Shown: piece by piece, positions 43,655 through 50,976 of the stretch | Layout of the letters: every line of letters begins with the position of its first letter | How positions within the stretch are numbered: position 1 is the first letter of the stretch | Source of the DNA: Scytonema hofmannii PCC 7110 | GTDB lineage: Bacteria > Cyanobacteriota > Cyanobacteriia > Cyanobacteriales > Nostocaceae | Assembly (NCBI RefSeq): GCF_000346485.2 | Contig: NZ_KQ976354.1 | Location: 10,622,341 to 10,686,340 of the forward strand | Length of the DNA stretch: 64,000 nt | Reading direction: 5' to 3' | Position numbers and translations under genes: made by a program | The notes under the pieces: model-generated | What the model saw: the letters and a program-made list of their open reading frames with translations, nothing else | Database searches by the model: none | Told to the model about the DNA's origin: nothing

Positions 43655-44545
43655 TCATGTTTCGCAATCTGGTGGCAACTCCAAAAGAATTTCACCAAGT
43701 AACCCTTTGCGAAAATCTGTTAATAATTGCCTTGCGGTTCGTTCTACATCGCCTTTATATCGGTGTTCTGCCAAAGCTTGTAAATAAGCTTCTCCAGTAA
43801 AGGGCGTTGGGTCAAGTGCGTACCGGGCGTTTAAGGGTTTTTTTGGTAATAAATGTGGTACTGTAGCTTCCAAATCTTTTAGTAAGTCTACTAATATAGA
43901 TGATACCAATTGTGTATCATAAGAGGCATCGCCAATATCATCACAAATAGCTAACTTTACCCCATTTTCTTGATTTTCCAATCTACTGGGAATCACACCA
44001 GGTGCATCTAACAATTCTATCTGTTCGGAAATTCTCACCCATCGCAATTGACGAGTTACACCGGGACGTGCAGCACTTTCCACAACTCGCCGTCCTAACA
44101 AACGATTAATCAACGCTGATTTGCCAACATTAGGAAAACCAATCACCACAGCACGCACTGGGCGGGGTAACATTCCACGATTTTTCCGACGTTCATTAAT
44201 CGCCAAGCCAGCTACTTGCGCCGCTGTTGACACCGCAGCTACTCCTTGACCTTGCTGGGCATTAGTAAAGTAGGGAACTTCACCCTGTTGCTTGAACCAT
44301 TCTATCCACAGTTGCCGTGCTTGAGGCAAAAGCATATCCACTCGGTTCAGTACCAACACCCGTGGTTTGCTTCCTATCCACTCACGGATTTGGGGATGGT
44401 GTGTTGCTAAAGGAATACGGGCGTCGCGTACTTCAAGAACCACATCTACAAGCTTGAGATGTTCTTTTAATGCTTTTTCCGCCTTAGCAATATGACCTGG
44501 ATACCATTGGATCAGGTTTAACTTGTAGTTTTGAGTTAGTGCCAT
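43655..44545 (-). CDS. rbgA: Ribosome biogenesis GTPase RbgA/YlqF
   Basis: A 296-residue circularly permuted GTPase needed for late 50S assembly in relatives. Motif order is the permuted one: IQWYPGHIAKAEKAL at the N-terminus, DVVLEVRDARIPLATHHP, G4 VLNRVDML, G1 GFPNVGKSALINRLLG, G2 region AARPGVTRQLRWV and G3 LLDAPGVIPSRL. A C-terminal helical RNA-binding domain follows (ARQLLTDFRKGLLGEILLEL). All nucleotide-binding residues are present and the length is standard. Start ATG 44545. It is a housekeeping gene embedded between repeat-rich spacers, so its own promoter is expected upstream of 44545. Confidence 0.92.
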   Translation of the reverse strand: MALTQNYKLNLIQWYPGHIAKAEKALKEHLKLVDVVLEVRDARIPLATHHPQIREWIGSKPRVLVLNRVDMLLPQARQLWIEWFKQQGEVPYFTNAQQGQGVAAVSTAAQVAGLAINERRKNRGMLPRPVRAVVIGFPNVGKSALINRLLGRRVVESAARPGVTRQLRWVRISEQIELLDAPGVIPSRLENQENGVKLAICDDIGDASYDTQLVSSILVDLLKDLEATVPHLLPKKPLNARYALDPTPFTGEAYLQALAEHRYKGDVERTARQLLTDFRKGLLGEILLELPPDCET

Positions 44546-44587
44546 TTTGATTAAACCTGTAGGGAGAGGTGAAAATAATCAATTATC

Positions 44588-44790
44588 CCATCTTGTGGGA
44601 TGGGCGTCCTCGCCCGTTCTGATATTTATTAGCTAACCGTTCTGATATTTATTAGGCTAACCGTCCTGATATTTATTAGGCTAACCCGCAAGATTTGCCC
44701 TCACCCTAGCCCTCTCCCTTTGGGAGAGGGGACAAGAATTCAACGCTCCCAACTCCGTTGAGGGAGTTGGGTTGGGGATGAGGGTAATTC
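44588..44790. repeat. Composite repeat block (palindrome copy 4, 24-bp triplet, GAGAGGGG palindrome)
   Basis: Contains a partial GGGCGTCC palindrome copy (44588-44618), three tandem units of CCGTTCTGATATTTATTAGG plus CTAA (44614-44684, first unit 1 bp shorter), and a CCTCACCC/GGGATGAGGG block with inner hairpins (about 44698-44790). The whole rbgA upstream spacer is repeat. Confidence 0.8.
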
Positions 44791-44819
44791 ATACTGTTAT
44801 TCAGCAACGCCACTCATGT

Positions 44820-45128
44820 CTAGCCTAGAATCTCATGTGTAATTCTTTCTGTCCGATTACTTATCTGAGTAGGTTGTATGGATGCTGCTTTTTCAGTACT
44901 CGTAACGACTCTGCCTAAAATCTTTTGTGGAGTATATAATTGGTGCAATCCCAGCGTAAGCAATAAAACTCCTATTTGTACAACTGATGGAACTAAAATA
45001 AATCCCATCAATAACAATATGGCTCCAGCAAACACAACTGCAATGCGATAGACCTCTTCAGTTATCTTGAGTCCGAACCAAACACTACTTATACCGATAA
45101 TTAGTAAGACAAAATAGATGAATATCAT
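44820..45128 (-). CDS. Small two- or three-helix membrane protein, probable ArsR target
   Basis: A 102-residue membrane protein. ATG 45128 is chosen because AGGAAATAACT precedes it; the frame extends to 45188 but that part lacks a ribosome-binding site. Three hydrophobic stretches follow (FVLLIIGISSVWFGL, IAVVFAGAILLLMGFILVPS, VQIGVLLLTLGLHQLY), then a polar tail (STEKAASIQPTQISNRTERI). No family recognised. A perfect 20-bp inverted repeat lies 90 bp upstream, matching the one before the neighbouring ArsR gene, so I infer that ArsR controls this gene. A role in metal, metalloid or redox response would fit but is untested. Confidence 0.68.
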   Translation of the reverse strand: MIFIYFVLLIIGISSVWFGLKITEEVYRIAVVFAGAILLLMGFILVPSVVQIGVLLLTLGLHQLYTPQKILGRVVTSTEKAASIQPTQISNRTERITHEILG

Positions 45129-45217
45129 AGTTATTTCCTCAAAGATACCGTGAGTTAATCCCTGTCCCAAACCCACATGAGTTTGCAATAAGATAAAAGC
45201 ATTTTAGAAATATGCAA

Positions 45218-45237
45218 ATATCGAACTAATTCGATAT
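45218..45237. promoter_or_regulatory. Predicted ArsR operator, downstream site
   Basis: Perfect inverted repeat ATATCGAA-CTAA-TTCGATAT. It shares half-sites ATATCG/CGATAT and the total length of 20 bp with the site at 45616-45635, and lies between the arsR stop and the membrane-protein start. Confidence 0.65.
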
Positions 45238-45301
45238 AAACAGATAAGATAGATTAGAAACAATGGTATAAATACTGCTTATAAGCAGAAGTCGTAAAAA
45301 T

Positions 45302-45601
45302 TTACAATTCCTTAGCTACAAGAGATGCAAACTTAGAAAATGCCTCTTCGTTACGTCGATAGTAAGTACATTGTTTCTGACGGGTAGCTATTACCAGCCC
45401 TGTAGCCTCTAACATAGATAAATAATGGGATACAGTGGACTGAGCCAACCCTGTTTTCTTTTGAATGCAACTAACACAGACTCCTACAGCATGAGGGTCT
45501 ACATCTTGATCTGGAAAGTACTCCTCTGGCTCTTTCAACCAAAGGAGGATTCGGAGCCGAGTTTCATTTGAAAGGACTTTGAATATATCTTTAGTATCCA
45601 T
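45302..45601 (-). CDS. ArsR/SmtB-family transcriptional regulator
   Basis: A 99-residue winged-helix repressor-type protein. MDTKDIFKVLSNETRLRILL is the classical ArsR N-terminus; TGLAQSTVSHYLSMLEATGLV is the recognition-helix region (helices 4-5) and TRQKQCTYYRRNEEAFS the wing. Before the recognition helix is VGVCVSCIQ, a Cys-x2-Cys pair that could sense a metal(loid) or thiol oxidant; a third Cys lies in the wing. The inducer cannot be named. An inverted repeat only 15 bp before the start suggests autorepression, and an identical type of site precedes the downstream membrane gene on the same strand. Confidence 0.88.
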   Translation of the reverse strand: MDTKDIFKVLSNETRLRILLWLKEPEEYFPDQDVDPHAVGVCVSCIQKKTGLAQSTVSHYLSMLEATGLVIATRQKQCTYYRRNEEAFSKFASLVAKEL

Positions 45602-45615
45602 ACCTATTATTTATT

Positions 45616-45635
45616 ATATCGATGTTTTGCGATAT
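45616..45635. promoter_or_regulatory. Predicted ArsR operator, autoregulatory site
   Basis: ATATCG-N8-CGATAT, a 20-bp inverted repeat starting 15 bp before the arsR ATG. Half-sites and spacing equal those at 45218-45237. Confidence 0.65.
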
Positions 45636-45654
45636 GTCAAATTACACTTCGTCT

Positions 45655-45711
45655 TAATGGTTAGTAGTTAGTAGTTGTCCCACTAACCACTAACCATTAA
45701 CCACTAACCAA
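45655..45711. repeat. STRR (CTAACCA / TTAGTAG) block
   Basis: Opposed TTAGTAG and CTAACCA/CTAACCATTAACC heptamers; the last units read into the 3' end of the DUF1338 gene, where the stop (TTA at 45697 on this strand) lies inside the repeat. Confidence 0.75.
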
Positions 45712-46611
45712 CTTTGTCATCTCAAACAACTGCTGGGCATTCTTTCCTAAAAAAGCATCAAAAAGTTCTTGCTTGCCTGGTTCCACTTCTACCATGTAAC
45801 GCTGAGCAAGTTCGTAATAGGCGTAAGTCCAAGGAATTTGAAGTTCTGTATCTGTTGAATCATCAAGAACCGATACAATTTCAGTCACTGCTTGAGTTGC
45901 TGTTTGTCGTAATCCGCAGGTAACATCACCTTCAATTTGCTCCTTCATTGGTACATCTAAGCTAGCTAAAGCACGGACGGTGGTATCAATATCCGGATAG
46001 GCTACAGTATTTTGGCGGTTAACGTAGCCTGTAAAATGGTTGACTGCATAACCATGTAGCAATACCCAAGCACCATATTGAGTCACTTTGTTAACTTCTT
46101 CTACCACAGATCGTTTTGGAGGTTGCCAAGGAGTAGAAAAAACTCTTGAGAGTTCTTTAACAAGACGCTCGGCATTCTTGTCGAATGTATCAAAAAGTGC
46201 TGGAAAACTAAATAAATTTACACCTGCTACAGTTTGACGGATGAGTTGCACGGTATTTTCCGGTAACTCATCTACAATTAATTCACTCATAAACAGTTTG
46301 GGTAAATCAACTTCCTCTTGTTGGGGATGGCGATAGTGACGGGCGTAAAGATGGGTTTCAGGAAAAGAATATTCTCCTGCTACCTCGTAACCTAAAGCTT
46401 GGGCAAGTTGTTCTAAGTAATCAATCCCTAAGTTTACTCTACGCTGCGGACTATCCACAATCATGCGTAAAGACCTAAAAGCAATGTGGTCATTAGCAAC
46501 AGTTCCACCTGCATTCTCAATCATTTGCGCGTAGGTGCGGGCATAAGTCACCCTGTTGCTATAGTCTTGCCAAAGTAAGTCCCAAAGATGACGGGCAATT
46601 TCGGGTTTCAT
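45697..46611 (-). CDS. DUF1338 protein (2-oxoadipate dioxygenase/decarboxylase-like)
   Basis: A 304-residue DUF1338 protein. Family members such as HglS are Fe(II) enzymes converting 2-oxoadipate to 2-hydroxyglutarate in lysine breakdown. The likely metal ligands are His in NDHIAFRSL (about residue 42), His in YAVNHFTGYVN (about 195) and a later Glu. The N-terminal WDLLWQDYSNRVTYARTYAQ is characteristic. Length is shorter than HglS itself (over 400 residues), so this belongs to the shorter subgroup whose substrate is less sure. The next gene on the same strand upstream is a class III aminotransferase, which would fit a 2-aminoadipate or lysine route, but the two are separated by about 290 bp of repeat DNA. 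Confidence 0.8.
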   Translation of the reverse strand: MKPEIARHLWDLLWQDYSNRVTYARTYAQMIENAGGTVANDHIAFRSLRMIVDSPQRRVNLGIDYLEQLAQALGYEVAGEYSFPETHLYARHYRHPQQEEVDLPKLFMSELIVDELPENTVQLIRQTVAGVNLFSFPALFDTFDKNAERLVKELSRVFSTPWQPPKRSVVEEVNKVTQYGAWVLLHGYAVNHFTGYVNRQNTVAYPDIDTTVRALASLDVPMKEQIEGDVTCGLRQTATQAVTEIVSVLDDSTDTELQIPWTYAYYELAQRYMVEVEPGKQELFDAFLGKNAQQLFEMTKLVSG

Positions 46612-46713
46612 AGAATTTTAGGATTGCATCATCAACCAATGATAACCTCACGCACTCGTCGCAAAAACGCTAAGGAACTCTACAGCAGTTGTCAGATTAA
46701 TAGACCACATGGA

Positions 46714-46848
46714 GTGGTACGGGCGTCCTCGCCCGCCCTCTTTTATGTAACGGGCGCTCTTCTCTGTAACGGGCGCTCTTCTCTGTAACGGGCGCTCTTC
46801 TCTGTAACGGGCGCTCTTCTCTGTAACGGGCGGGGACGCCCGTACCAC
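46714..46848. repeat. GGGCGTCC palindrome family, copy 5, with 19-bp tandem array
   Basis: Ends GTGGTACGGGCGTCCTCGCC and GGCGGGGACGCCCGTACCAC are inverted repeats. Between them, GTAACGGGCGCTCTTCTCT is repeated with starts at 46747, 46766, 46785, 46804 and 46823 (last unit partial). The array looks like internal amplification of a palindromic element. Confidence 0.85.
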
Positions 46849-46905
46849 AAGAAACTACTGCAGTTCATTGACTTGAAAACTACTGTCTATAAAATTTCTC
46901 TAATG

Positions 46906-48264
46906 TTAAATAACTGCTAACACTTCAGCAAGAATGTCAAGAGCAATTTCAATCTGATTGCTATCGATCGCTAAAGGTGGACAGAAACGAATTGCTGCTT
47001 TACCACAGCCTAGTAATAATAAACCTTTTAAAAAAGCTTGTTGAATAATACGATCGCGCAACTGCGAATTATAATTGCCCTGATGGTCTAACAAATCAAC
47101 TGCCACCATCAAACCTTTACCTCGTGGTGGTGAGACTTGCAGAAATTGTTGCGACAAACGATGCAAACCGGCTTGCAAGAGTTCTCCCATGGCGGTTGCA
47201 TTTGCCATCAAACCGTTTTCTAGCAGTTTGAGTGTGGCAATAGCTGCTGCACAAGCAACTGGATTCCCTCCAAAGGTTGTTGCATGAGAACCAGGTTGCC
47301 AAGTCATAATTTCAGGGCGGGAAAGAATTGCTCCTAAAGGAAGACCACTGGCAATACCTTTAGCTGTGGTGATGATATCTGGCATCACACCCCAATGCTC
47401 GATCGCAAATAGACGACCAGTACGTCCCATACCCGATTGGACTTCATCGACTACCATCAGGATACCGTAGCGATCGCATATTTCCCTGATTCGCTGTAAA
47501 AACCCATCTTCTGGAACAATATAACCGCCTTCTCCTTGAATTGCTTCAACAACAATCGCTGCTACCTCTTTAGATGGAAGCATAGTTGGGAATAGCTGTT
47601 TTTCCAAGTAGTCCAAGCTAGCGTGAGTGCCATAGGGAATATGAGTCACACCTGGAACGAGAGGACCGAAATTTGCCCGTTGTACCGTCTTGGAACCAGT
47701 GAGGGACATTGCTCCATAAGTGCGTCCGTGAAATGCTCCCAAAAAGGCAATGATTAAAGAACGTCCCGTGTAGTATCTAGCGAGTTTGATGGCTCCTTCG
47801 TTAGATTCTGCTCCTGAATTTGTGAAAAACACTCTCGCAGGAAAAGAAGTTTTTCTTGTTCCCTCTCCAACAAGAGGTGGAAAGGGCGCACGGGAAGCTA
47901 ATTTTTCCGCAAGTTCCACCATCGGTTCGTAGTAAAAATCAGTCCCTGACATATGTAGCAGGTTTGCTGCTTGCTCTTGAATAGCCCGGACAACTTCTGG
48001 ATGGGAGTGTCCCGTTGCGGTGACAGCTATACCCGCAGTCATATCTAGAAATACGTTCCCATCGACATCTTCTACCATGCAACCTTCACCACGAGCCACG
48101 ACTAACGGGTAGTCACGGGTATAGGAAGGGGAAGTGACAGCGCGATCGCGTTCTACAATATCGAGAGCTTTCGGTCCGGGTAAGGAAGTGACCAAATGAG
48201 GTGTACGAGGTAAAGATATTTTGGATTTTGGATTTTGGGTTTTGGATTGTGAAAGATTTAGCAT
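46906..48264 (-). CDS. Class III (acetylornithine/GABA-type) aminotransferase
   Basis: A PLP enzyme of about 452 residues of the acetylornithine aminotransferase-like family: [87 protein letters not shown] (Asp binds the PLP pyridine) and [16 protein letters not shown], with the Schiff-base Lys in TAKG. It transfers an omega-amino group; ornithine, GABA, 5-aminovalerate or a racemase-type substrate are all possible. ATG 48264 is chosen; the first residues ([13 protein letters not shown]) are encoded by CCAAAAT-type repeat DNA, so the conserved protein may begin near [20 protein letters not shown]1338 gene lies downstream on the same strand. Confidence 0.87.
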   Translation of the reverse strand: MLNLSQSKTQNPKSKISLPRTPHLVTSLPGPKALDIVERDRAVTSPSYTRDYPLVVARGEGCMVEDVDGNVFLDMTAGIAVTATGHSHPEVVRAIQEQAANLLHMSGTDFYYEPMVELAEKLASRAPFPPLVGEGTRKTSFPARVFFTNSGAESNEGAIKLARYYTGRSLIIAFLGAFHGRTYGAMSLTGSKTVQRANFGPLVPGVTHIPYGTHASLDYLEKQLFPTMLPSKEVAAIVVEAIQGEGGYIVPEDGFLQRIREICDRYGILMVVDEVQSGMGRTGRLFAIEHWGVMPDIITTAKGIASGLPLGAILSRPEIMTWQPGSHATTFGGNPVACAAAIATLKLLENGLMANATAMGELLQAGLHRLSQQFLQVSPPRGKGLMVAVDLLDHQGNYNSQLRDRIIQQAFLKGLLLLGCGKAAIRFCPPLAIDSNQIEIALDILAEVLAVI

Positions 48265-48643
48265 AAAAAGACTGATATCTAAATAAGTTTTAATATTCTG
48301 CGATTGGAAGAGTCTTGTATGTATTTGATGATACAAATATTAGGGAATTGTGTCAGGGCATAATTACTGATAAAGTATTTGCTTTGTGTAAAGTATCCCA
48401 CTATCAAACTCACCAACTTGTTTTTGCGATCGTCTTTTCCACTTAATACTCATTATTCGTGACCATAAATCATGTCAACCATTTTGAGAGAAGCTTGAGT
48501 TTTCAGTCAACTTTTTCTTATATTCTATATAAATTATACAAAATATGCCAATTTAAATGCGGTACATATACTGTAATAATCTAAAACAAAAAATACAATC
48601 AAAGATTTTTGTAGAATTCAATGGTTATATTACCAATCGGTTG

Positions 48644-48735
48644 CAATAGTACTCTCCTAAGCGGAAATTAGAACCCCGGTTTCTACAAGAAACCGGGGTT
48701 CTGACACCTCAATTATCGTATCCCTTGCAGTATTG
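48644..48735. mobile_element. 92-bp MITE-like element, copy 2
   Basis: Same length and layout as 18885-18976: CAATAGTACT at one end, GCAGTATTG at the other, and central hairpin GAACCCCGGTTTCT..AGAAACCGGGGTTC. It lies in the 580-bp spacer between the divergent aminotransferase and TetR genes; the rest of that spacer shows no gene. Confidence 0.75.
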
Positions 48736-48814
48736 GTGGGACTTCAATTTTGCGTAAGTTCTGAAGTTAAGAAAAGTTGATTTTTTTATTTTAAGGATTT
48801 AGGTGTGTTAATCT

Positions 48815-48834
48815 TTAATTGACCAATCAATCAA
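48815..48834. promoter_or_regulatory. Predicted TetR operator, autoregulatory site
   Basis: TTAATTGACCAATCAATCAA, 16 of 20 bases identical to the site at 49553-49572. It ends 8 bp before the tetR ATG at 48843 and overlaps the alternative TTG start, which argues for the ATG. Confidence 0.6.
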
Positions 48835-48842
48835 CTGTAGTT

Positions 48843-49529
48843 ATGCCTGCACGTGTCGAACAAGACTTTGAGAGTCGGCGACAGCAAATCATTGATGGTG
48901 CTTTGCAAGTCTTTTCCAGCAAGGGCTTTGAGAAGGCGACCAATAAGGATATTGCTGCGGCGGCTGGAATTGGCTCACCCGGATTGATATACCACTACTT
49001 TAAAGATAAAGCTGACTTGTTTCGCCAAGTGCTTGAACAACGTCTACCAGTACTGCAATTGCTGATTCACAATGAGGAAGAGATGATGAGCAAACCTCCT
49101 GAGGTTGTGCTGACCATCTTTGCTAAAGCTTTTCTCACAGTCTTGGATAATCCAACATCAATGGCGATGATGAAATTGCTATTTTCAGAAGCGTTTCGCC
49201 ATCCTGCTATTGCTGAGATGGTCAACAAAATAGGACCCAGTCGTTCTATCTCTTTTTTGACTCGCTATTTGGAAAAGCAAATGGCTAGAGGGGTTTTCAA
49301 GCCAATGGACTCAGCCGCCGCAGCCCGTTGTTTTGTTGGTTCGTTTCTTGCCTACATTATTACACGTGAGGTATTTCTACAGCCTGATGCTCGGCAAATT
49401 AGCTTGGATACTATGGTGACAACTGCTGTTGAGGTGTTTTTGCAAGGTATACTTGTAACTTCAGAAAGACCGCAATATACAGTGCAAAGTTTACCGGACT
49501 CCAACGGAAGCTACAGCAAGCATTTTTAA
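48843..49529 (+). CDS. TetR-family regulator of the adjacent ABC export operon
   Basis: A 228-residue regulator. N-terminal HTH: SRRQQIIDGALQVFSSKGFE and DIAAAAGIGSPGLIYHYF, then KADLFRQVLEQRL. The C-terminal ligand domain resembles the YbiH/CecR and AcrR-like group (FAKAFLTVLDNPTSMAMMKL, LFSEAFRHPAIAEMV). I choose ATG 48843 because a predicted operator covers the alternative TTG at 48819. The order tetR - HlyD - double ABC ATPase - two ABC-2 permeases equals that of the E. coli cecR-ybhGFSR system, where the TetR protein represses the exporter. Matching 20-bp sites before tetR and before the HlyD gene support the same logic here. The inducer is unknown. Confidence 0.88.
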   Translation: MPARVEQDFESRRQQIIDGALQVFSSKGFEKATNKDIAAAAGIGSPGLIYHYFKDKADLFRQVLEQRLPVLQLLIHNEEEMMSKPPEVVLTIFAKAFLTVLDNPTSMAMMKLLFSEAFRHPAIAEMVNKIGPSRSISFLTRYLEKQMARGVFKPMDSAAAARCFVGSFLAYIITREVFLQPDARQISLDTMVTTAVEVFLQGILVTSERPQYTVQSLPDSNGSYSKHF

Positions 49530-49552
49530 AGAGAAATTTTTTTAGCTCAATA

Positions 49553-49572
49553 TTGATTAATCAGTCAATCAA
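49553..49572. promoter_or_regulatory. Predicted TetR operator of the export operon
   Basis: TTGATT-N8-AATCAA, a perfect inverted repeat (TTGATTAATCAGTCAATCAA) 48 bp before the HlyD gene. It is related to the site before tetR. A short (GGTCACT)3 STRR at 49583-49604 separates it from the start codon. Confidence 0.65.
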
Positions 49573-49620
49573 GTTTGTCACCGGTCACTGGTCACTGGTC
49601 ACTGTTATTGCGAGGTTTTT

Positions 49621-50883
49621 ATGACACAGACACCAACGGAACCTATTCATGATGCTAGAGATACAAATAGCAGCCCTGTGGAAGATAGGACACAAGTTTC
49701 TCAACTACAACCTTCTCCACAAAAACCTCGGCGACATATCCCCAAAGCAGTCTTGGTATTAGGAGCGATCGCACTCATTGCAGGAGCAGGATACACTGTG
49801 TATCGAGTTTTTATTTATCAACCAGAACCTGAAGGTTTATTTTTAAGCGGGCGCATAGAGGGTTATGAGACGGATGTATCAGCCAAAATAGGAGGTCGGA
49901 TTGCCAGTGTAGCTGTGAGAGAAGGAGACTTGGTTAAGCCCGGTCAATCATTGGTGCAGATAGATGATTCAGAACTGCGTGCTCAATTTCAAGGTGCATC
50001 TGCCCGAGTTCGAGGAGCACAAGAAAGGTTAGAACGCAGTCGCCAGCAATTACCAGTCTTAGAAGCCCAACTCCAGCAAGCCAATCTTACTACACAACAA
50101 GCAAAACAAGAAAGTCAGGGTCGAGTCGAACAAGCAGAAAACGCACTAGCAGCAGCGCGATCGCAACTTGTGGAAGCCCAAGCTAATTTAGAATTATCAC
50201 GTGTGAAACAAAAACGAAGCAATTACTTATATTCCCAAGGTGCAGTCTCAGCCCAGAGAAAAGATGAAGACGATGCGACCCTCAGCGTAAACCAAGCCCG
50301 AGTTGCTACAGCAAGACAACAGGTACAGTCAGCCCAAGGAACCCTCACCCAAGCCCAAGCAACACTTCGCAACACACCGATACGAGCTGCTGCTGCATTA
50401 CAAATAGAAAAACAAATTGTTCAAGCCCGCACAGATATTACCGTAGCCCAACAAGAAGTCAAAAATGTCCAAGCCGCACAAGCCGAAGTTCAAGCAAACT
50501 TGAACTACTTAAAAGTTAATAGTCCCTTAACTGGTAGCATCATTACCCGTTCAGTAGAAACAGGCGAAGTTGTTGCAGTAGGCGCACCACTAGTCACAAT
50601 CGTCAACTTAGATAACCTTTACCTGCGCGGCTTTATACCTGAAGGAGAACTAGGTAAAGTCAGAATAGGACAGTCCAGCCTAGTCTACTTAGATACATAC
50701 CCCAACCAACCCCTGAAGGCAACAGTCACCCGAATAGATCCCAAAGCCAGCTTCACACCAGAAAATATCTACTTTAAAAAAGACAGAATCACGCAAGTCT
50801 TTGGAGTAGAACTCACCCTCAAAAACCCCCAAGGACTAGCAAAACCAGGAATGCCAGCTGATGGGAGGATTTTTGGATTTTAG
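49621..50883 (+). CDS. HlyD/YbhG-type membrane fusion protein
   Basis: A 420-residue periplasmic adaptor of an ABC exporter. One membrane anchor near residues 42-62 (AVLVLGAIALIAGAGYTVYR) is followed by a split lipoyl domain (GRIEGYETDVSAKIGGRIAS, VREGDLVKPGQSLVQID; second half VNSPLTGSIITRSVETGEVV). A long coiled-coil hairpin rich in Gln and Ala (about 135-300) and a beta-barrel domain (RGFIPEGELGKVRIGQSSLV) complete it. The last residues PGMPADGRIFGF end in a TAG within the (GGATTTT)n repeat, so the natural C-terminus was probably replaced by repeat-encoded residues. First gene of the export operon; operator site 48 bp upstream. Confidence 0.9.
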   Translation: MTQTPTEPIHDARDTNSSPVEDRTQVSQLQPSPQKPRRHIPKAVLVLGAIALIAGAGYTVYRVFIYQPEPEGLFLSGRIEGYETDVSAKIGGRIASVAVREGDLVKPGQSLVQIDDSELRAQFQGASARVRGAQERLERSRQQLPVLEAQLQQANLTTQQAKQESQGRVEQAENALAAARSQLVEAQANLELSRVKQKRSNYLYSQGAVSAQRKDEDDATLSVNQARVATARQQVQSAQGTLTQAQATLRNTPIRAAAALQIEKQIVQARTDITVAQQEVKNVQAAQAEVQANLNYLKVNSPLTGSIITRSVETGEVVAVGAPLVTIVNLDNLYLRGFIPEGELGKVRIGQSSLVYLDTYPNQPLKATVTRIDPKASFTPENIYFKKDRITQVFGVELTLKNPQGLAKPGMPADGRIFGF

Positions 50884-50976
50884 ATTTTGGATTTTGGATT
50901 TTGGATTTTGGATTTTCACTCCCTCTCTCCCCCTCAGCGCCCTCAGCGCCCTCAGCGCCTCTGCGGTTCAATCACT

